A stretch of 64,000 nt of DNA from Candolleomyces eurysporus. Lineage: Eukaryota; Basidiomycota; Agaricomycetes; Agaricales; Psathyrellaceae. This document shows, in pieces, positions 58,683 through 64,000 of the stretch (the first letter of the stretch is position 1; each line of letters begins with the position of its first letter). The position numbers were made by a program, and so were the translations under genes. The stretch lies in NCBI GenBank assembly GCA_027579435.1, contig JANBPK010000806.1, positions 372,001 to 436,000 on the forward strand, given 5' to 3'. The notes beneath the pieces were generated by a model. That model was not told the DNA's origin and did not search any database. It saw only the letters and a list, made by a program, of their open reading frames with translations.

Positions 58683-59037
58683 TTTTCCCTGCTCTGCAAT
58701 CTTCCTGCGACTTCACGTATACTCACATTGACGATACCCGCCATTTTGTAACATCAACGATCAAAACATCTGCTTTCGATTTCTTGAAGACCAGGCCATT
58801 CTTCTGAGCCAGGCATCCAGCTTCTTGACTTTTGGCCAAAATTATCGTAGATTCACCAATGCAACAAAGGTTTTTTCACGACGAGAATATTCGATGCTTT
58901 ACGGTACACCACGCATACGGGGAGATACATGAATAAGGCGGATTCGGTTTAAAAGGTCGCTCCGTGATGTACAGACCAGGTCCACGATTCAAGTAGAGAG
59001 ACACGGCAAATTCTTCGGATCTGGCGTTTGGAAGTAG
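58683..59037. other. intergenic, 3' flank of the tandem unit
   Basis: RPA3 3' UTR, then from about 58831 the left boundary of the tandem unit: this flank recurs with many substitutions at about 61385-61595. No gene seen. Confidence 0.6.
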
Positions 59038-60743
59038 CTAGAAAAAGCTTTGAGAGGTCCTCTCTCTTATAGCAGCAGCCTTCGACATCTCGAACATGGG
59101 TGCATTCAAGTTCGACATTAACTTAAAGGACCCGTTAATTAGGTCAACCAAGTACTTTGCGGCGTCGGGGTCTGTCGGAGGAGACCCTTCTTCTTCCATA
59201 TGCTTCAAGAACGCGGTTATATCCATAATTTCCCTCCTTTGGCCTTCGACTTGAGGGGGTAATATCGCGTATTTCGACGGGTTGTTATAAAGGTTGTGTA
59301 CCACGATATCGTAACCTCCTCCCTTGAGCAGGTCGAACGATCTCCTGGGCATAAGCTCGATGTCGCGATCGTGCCAGTCTTCATCCTTGTTGCGTGCGGA
59401 TCCGAAAATGGTGGCAAGGTTTCCTGAGTGTGGTTCTAATAACAGGGCCTTGCAGTGGGGGTCGTTGCAGAGTTCCACAGCGTCAATCAGGTTCTGGATG
59501 AGCTGATCGATGCCGAAGAATGGGAGTGAGATAGAGCTGACTTCGCTCGTGCGCAGTCGCAAAACTACGGTGAACCGCAAGGCATTTGGGAATTCATTCC
59601 TTGGGTCTCCGGTGACGAAGACTGGATGGATGATGCGTCCAATGGTATAGAAAAGTTTGTGGTGGTTGGATAACAACTCCTTGAGATCCTCTTCGGAAAT
59701 CGAACAGCCGGTGATGTTGATCCATTGGAGAGGTTTGTATGTTTCCAGGATTTGGAGGAAGACGTCCTTGTCCACTTGCCGGTTTCCGGAGACATCGAGC
59801 CGTTTGAAAGGGCCCAAGTCTTTCAAGACCGTCAGCAGTCGCTGGCTATCCAAGGGTAGTCCGGAAAGATCGACTCCGGCCTCGGACACTGCTTCATTCT
59901 TGAGCCAAGCTATAACCTCCTCGATGGATGTGAGGCTTTGGTATTTTTGAAGCCGGATGACTGGCAATTGATCTTGGTCGGTGGAAGTGCTCTCAACGTC
60001 GTCGGCTTCATCTTCGACTTCACCATACTCTTTTGGCCAAACTCTGCACAACGTGTCTTTCGTGACGAGGGGCATACCATCCAAGTTGGAGATGGCCTCA
60101 AGGTTGTATAATTCTGCCCGCTTTTCCCCGTCTTATGACGTTGTCAGTTGAGGGCCAGACTCCTGAAAGCAGGGCACATACCGCTCAAGCTTTCTAATGT
60201 GTCTGGATTGGGAGCTGAGTAGTACGATCGTAAATACTCAGTCGCCGTCAGCGGCTTCATGCTCCGACGCCCAATGTTGACGAAGCAAAACGCAGGCTTC
60301 CCCGGCGTGGTGACGTCCAGCACGGTTATTCCGTCATTATTATCTAGACCTTCGGTTAGACGACCAAGATTTCTTGTGAAGATGTCGCCAAACTCACCGC
60401 CATCGGTGCTTCCCATCCGAGCGTCAAGGAGAATAGTGGATGAAACGTTACAGCCTTCTTTCGATAACCTTGTCGTGAAAGCGCTTTCCGCTATGAATGT
60501 CGTGTATGGGCAAGGGCATTCAGCTGACACCTTCCTCAGCTCGTGGTAAGAACTGAGTTCTTGCTCTATGAGGCGAGCATTGGCTGGTCTTCGAGCCAGG
60601 CGATTGAACGCGTGGACTGCATACAGTGCAGTCCTGCCAAAGCACCATTGGTGATGGAGGGCGGTGATGCACCGATACTTCTTAGATTCGTCTGGATTGG
60701 CGCGAACGCGGGCGACGACGAAGATTTGGTGTCTCTGACCCAT
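59038..60743 (-). CDS. tandem-family protein, copy A (unknown function, LRR-like centre)
   Basis: Three exons, about 520 residues. Start MGQRHQIFVVARVRANPDES, then YRCITALHHQWCFGRTALYA and VHAFNRLARRPANARLIEQE. After intron 1 (acceptor TCTAG near 60344) comes NNDGITVLDVTTPGKPAFCF, VNIGRRSMKPLTATEYLRSY. The last exon has a leucine-rich-repeat-like stretch: LSGLPLDSQRLLTVLKDLGP, FKRLDVSGNRQVDKDVFLQI, LQWINITGCSISEEDLKELL. Then LRFTVVLRLRTSEVSSISLP, PHSGNLATIFGSARNKDEDW and a helical end AAAIRERTSQSFF-stop. No signal peptide or membrane helix seen. I believe MGQRHQ-starting proteins recur in agaricomycetes as multigene families of unknown role; not verified here. Confidence 0.82.
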
Positions 60744-61595
60744 TGGCTGCAAGCTCTAGCTGGATACGAAGGGGCTGTTGGCAGTCAAACTGTTACCGAC
60801 AATTGAGTACCCATAATCTAGATGTCATAGTCCGTGATGGTGACGGTGACAAAAGAATATTGGGAAACGAAAGCTGAGTCAATCGGGTCACAGGCTGAGA
60901 GATAACAGATAGAGTCACGATGAGCCGTTCATGGGGTCGTGGATCGAAAATAGATTAGATGCTGTAGTGCCATTGAAAGGACCAAAATTTACCGATTCGG
61001 GTCTGGATCCACCAAACCCACATTTCTTAGTCGAGCGAAGAGGTCGCTTCAGAGTTGGGGCGGCGTGAGTTTTGGGTGGAGTCAAAGGACCATCTGTATA
61101 CTAAAGGAGATCTGTAAAGGGTTCGAATTCAGCTTTTAGAACATAGCTGAGGCCATAGGCCTAGCTAGGACACAGGACCGTCATGCAGCACGACCTGCTA
61201 CATTCCTTTTCTCTTTTCCTCGCTTCGATTAATCTCTGGGTGCTCGCTAGCCTCGTTTGTGCGCGATAGTCACCGGTTTAACACATGTATCACCTGATGT
61301 TTACATATGAGGTCCCATGCGCCGCCTAACTAACATGTACACCGGAGACCCAAGAACACGAAGTAGCTAGAAAAAGCTTTGGGAGGTTTTGATCAAAATT
61401 ATCGTCGATCCACCAATGCAATGAAGGTTTTTCAAGATCAGAACATTCAATACGTTACGGTACATCATGCAGGAAGATACATGAATAGGGCGGACTCAGT
61501 TTGAAGGGTCGCTCCGTGAAGTACAAACTGGGTCCATGGAAATCGAAGTAGAGAGATGAGGCAAATTCTTCAGATCTGGCGACTGGAAGTAGCTA
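60744..61595. other. spacer between copies A and B
   Basis: About 850 bases: promoter side of copy A (60744-61360), a short remnant of a gene 3' end (61361-61387), then a duplicate of the 3' flank (from about 61385) leading to copy B. A GGTTCGAATTC stretch at 61119-61130 resembles a tRNA B box but has no partner. Confidence 0.6.
61361..61387 (-). repeat. stub of the tandem gene's 3' end, duplication scar
   Basis: The first 20 bases are identical to 59032-59051, which carry the stop codon and last codons of copy A; the next bases match with one change, after which the sequence jumps to the 3' flank. The same context at 63920-63950 runs on into a full copy C. So this is a truncated gene end left at a unit junction. 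Confidence 0.8.
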
Positions 61596-63302
61596 CTAGT
61601 AGAAAAGGCTCTGAGAGTGGGTTTCCCTTATAGCAGCAGCCTTCGACATCTCGAACATGGATGCGTTCAAGTTCGACATTAACTTGAGAGAACCGTTCAT
61701 TAGGTCAACCAAGTTCTTTGCGGCGTCGGGGTCTGTCGGAGGTGATCCTTGTTCTTCCATATGCTTCAAGAACGCGGCTATATCCATTATTTCCCTCTTT
61801 TGACCTTCGACTTGAGGGGGTAATATTGCGTATTTTGACGGGTTGTTAAAGAAGTTGTGTACCACGATATCGTAACCTCCTCCTTTGAGCAGGTCGAACG
61901 ATCTCCTGGGCATAAGCTCGATGTCGCGATCATGCCAGTTCTCATCCTTGTTGCGTGCGGATCCGAAAATGGTAGCAAGGTTTCCTGAGTGCGGTTCTAA
62001 GAACAGGGCCATGCAGTGGGGGTCGTTGCAGAGTTCCACAGCGTCATTCAGGTTTTGGATGAGCTGATCGATTCCGAAGAATGGGAGTGAAATAGAGCTG
62101 ACGTCGCTTGAATACCGTCGCAACACGACCGTAAAGCGCAAGGCGTTGGGGAACTCATTTGTTGGGTCCCCGGTGAGAAAGACTGGATGAATGATGCGTC
62201 CAATGAAATAGAAAAGCTTTCGGTGGTTGGATAACAATTCTTTGAGATCGTCTTCGGAAATCGAACAACCGGTGATGTTGATCCATTGGAGAGGTTTATA
62301 TGTCTCTAGGATTTGGAGGAAGACATCCTTGTCCACCTGCTGGTTTCCAGAAACATCGAGCCGCTTGAAAGCGCCCAAGTCCTTCAGAACTGTCAGCAGT
62401 TGCTGGCCATCCAAGGGTAGTCCGGAGAGATCGACCCCAGCCTCGGACACCGCCTCATTTTTGGACCAAGCTATAACCTCCTCGATGGAGGTGAGGCTTT
62501 GGTACTTTTGAAGCCGCATGATTGCCAATTGATCCTGGTCGGTGGAAGGGTTCTCAACGTCGCCAGTTTCGTCTTCGATTTTGCCATACTCTTCCGGCCA
62601 GACTCTGCGCAACGTATCTTCCGTGACAAGGGGCATATCATCTAAGTTGGAGATGGCCTCAAGGTTGTATAATTCTGCCCGCTTTCCCCCGTCTTATAGA
62701 GGTTATCAGTTGAGGGCCAGACTCCCTGGAGGCATGGTACATACCGCTCAAGTTTTCTAACGTGTCTGGGTCGGGAGCTGAGTAGTACGATCGCAAATAC
62801 TCAGTCGCAGTCAGCGGCTTCATGCTCCGCCCAATGTTGATGAAGCAAAACGCAGGCTTCCCCGGCGTGGTGACGTCCAGTACAGTTATTCCGTCATTAT
62901 TGTCTAGACTTTTGGTTAAAACCCAAGATTTCTTGTAAAAATGTCGTCGAACTCACCACCATCCGTACTTCCCATCTGAGCGTCAAGGACGATGGTGGAG
63001 GAGACGTTGCAACCTTCTTTTGATAACCTTGTCGTGAAAGCGCTTTCTGCTATGAACGTCGTGTATGGGCAAGGACATTCAGTTGACAATTTGCTCAGCT
63101 CGTGGTAAGAACTGAGTTCTTGCTCTATGAGGCGAGCATTGGCTGGTCTTTGAGCCAGGCGATTGAACGCGTGGACTGCATATAGTGCAGTCCTGCCAAA
63201 GCACCATTGGTGATGGAGAGCGGTGATGCACCGATACTTCTTAGGTTCGCCCGGATTGGCGCGAACGCGTCCGACGACGAAAATTTGGTGTCTCTGACCC
63301 AT
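61596..63302 (-). CDS. tandem-family protein, copy B (unknown function)
   Basis: Same three-exon layout as copy A, close to 90 percent identical in the long last exon by eye. Start MGQRHQIFVVGRVRANPGEP. Differences include a three-base deletion (INIGRSMKPL vs VNIGRRSMKPL), replacements such as RYSSDVSSISL for RLRTSEVSSISL, and an altered tail ETHSQSLFY-stop. The AG used by a GTCTAG reading in copy A is mutated here, but the TCTAG acceptor (near 62904) keeps the frame (DG/DNNDGITVLD). No break found, so this copy looks intact. Substitutions cluster in the charged linker after the second intron. Confidence 0.82.
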
Positions 63303-63935
63303 TGGCTTCGAGCTCTAGCTGGATACGAAGGGGTTGTTGGAAGTCAGGCTGTTACCGACAATTGAATCTCTATAATCTAGATGTCATAGTCCGTGACGGT
63401 GATGGTGACAGAAGAATATTGGGAAACGAAAGCTGAGTCAATCAGGTCACAAAATATAGCTTTTCTGATGAGATAGAGTCACGATGAGCCATGTTCATGG
63501 GGTCGTGGATCGAAAATGGATTAGATGCTGTAGTGCCATTTAAAGGACAAAACCTCACCGATTCGTGTCTAGCTCCCCCAAACCCCCAATTCAAGCCAAG
63601 AGGTCGCTTCAGAGTTGGAGTGGCATGAGTTTTGGAGGTAGACAAAGTCAAAGGACCATCTGTATATTAAAGGAAATATGTAAAGGGGCTCCAGCATAGC
63701 TTTAGTACCGTGACATAGCTCATAGACTCAGCGAGGACATAGGACCGTCATGCGGCACGACTAGCAACATTCCTTTTCTCACTTCGTGCTACTCGGTCTC
63801 TGGGCGCTTGCCGCTCGCCGGTCTCGTTTGTTCATGACAATCACGAGTCTATCTGGCTTAATACATGTAGCACCCGATGTTTATGAGGTGCCGCCTAACT
63901 AATATGTACACCGGAAACTTAAGAACACAAAATAA
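63303..63935. other. spacer between copies B and C
   Basis: About 630 bases homologous to 60744-61366, running directly into the stop codon of copy C without the 3' flank seen before copy B. No separate gene. Confidence 0.6.
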
Positions 63936-64000
63936 CTAGAAAAATCTTTGAGAGGTCCTCTCTCTTATAGCAGCAGCCTTGGACATCTCGAACATGGGTG
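63936..64000 (-). CDS. tandem-family protein, copy C (3' end only, continues past the window)
   Basis: The final 21 or so codons read PMFEMSKAAAIRERTSQRFF-stop on the minus strand, nearly the same as copy A (SQSFF). The remainder lies beyond position 64000, so intactness is unknown. Confidence 0.8.
   Translation of the reverse strand, partial: PMFEMSKAAAIRERTSQRFF

Larger units (their letters stand above)
58831..64000 (-). repeat. tandem array of about 2.56 kb gene-bearing units, at least three copies
   Basis: Unit 1 spans roughly 58831-61390 and unit 2 61385-63935; a third starts at the right edge. Starts of the genes are 2559 bases apart and their stops 2558. Coding, 5' flank (e.g. around 60810-61000 vs 63380-63580) and 3' flank all match. 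The flanks are more diverged than the exons. The array continues beyond the window. Confidence 0.9.

Noticed and set aside
61119..61130. GGTTCGAATTC as a tRNA B box
   Set aside because: No A box at a proper distance and no cloverleaf.
62900..62940. Copy B of the tandem gene as a pseudogene because the first intron acceptor seemed shifted by one base
   Set aside because: The TCTAG acceptor is in frame in both copies, so no break is needed.
1..64000. CRISPR arrays, insertion sequences, LTRs or rRNA
   Set aside because: None seen; intron-rich nuclear fungal DNA, and the only long repeats are the gene-bearing units at the right end.

Overview
The window looks like a gene-dense stretch of a filamentous basidiomycete nuclear genome, most likely an agaricomycete (mushroom-forming fungus). 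Nearly every gene is broken by many short introns of about 50 bases with fungal GTNNGT...YAG borders. The gene set is fungal: ENA-type P-ATPase, Kch1-like channel, DASH subunit Dad4, Zn2Cys6 regulators, Vma21, Loa1. The right end carries a tandem family of a type I associate with agaricomycetes. Assignment to a class is inference. All gene models are hand-spliced from the sequence.

Layout. 1-7 kb: 3' part of an ENA-type cation ATPase and an aldehyde dehydrogenase (+). 7.5-13 kb: Zn2Cys6 regulator, proteasome alpha2 (PRE8), 1-Cys peroxiredoxin and SSU72 phosphatase (all -). 13.5-18 kb: syntaxin-18/Ufe1 SNARE (+), Tvp38 (-) and Loa1 acyltransferase (+). 18-26 kb: two-RRM protein, cystathionine gamma-synthase-like PLP enzyme and a large Zn2Cys6/fungal_trans regulator (-). 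26-27 kb: secreted double-psi beta-barrel protein (+). 27-34 kb: Utp12 (-), aspartyl aminopeptidase (+), Imp4 (-). 34-40 kb: arginyltransferase Ate1, Dad4, PROPPIN Hsv2 and a Cys-rich/Ser-Pro-rich orphan (-). 40-51 kb: NCS-1/Frq1 (+), Emc3 (-), Vti1 (+), Kch1 (-), Drg1/Rbg1 (+), Alg8 (-), Vma21 (+). 51-54.8 kb: a Pro-rich orphan (-) and about 2.2 kb with no recognisable gene. 54.8-58.7 kb: a replication cluster of two head-to-head class I ribonucleotide reductase small subunits followed by RPA3. 58.7-64 kb: at least three tandem minus-strand copies of a roughly 2.56 kb unit, each encoding a protein of about 520 residues and unknown function.

Themes. Most genes are housekeeping: ribosome biogenesis (Utp12, Imp4, Drg1), ER and vesicle traffic (Ufe1, Vti1, Tvp38, Emc3, Alg8, Vma21), protein turnover (Pre8, Ate1, aminopeptidase) and dNTP supply/replication. 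The RNR pair and RPA3 share G1/S-type promoter motifs (ACGCGT and an 11-base TCGCGTCGCGT). The least explained part is the tandem array at the right edge, where unit junctions and a scar of unequal duplication can be read directly.

Sequence quality. Nine isolated N characters occur, mostly beside homopolymers. In five genes (six N) deleting the N restores the reading frame, so they look like spurious extra bases. A T10 run in the second RNR gene causes a similar one-base break without an N.
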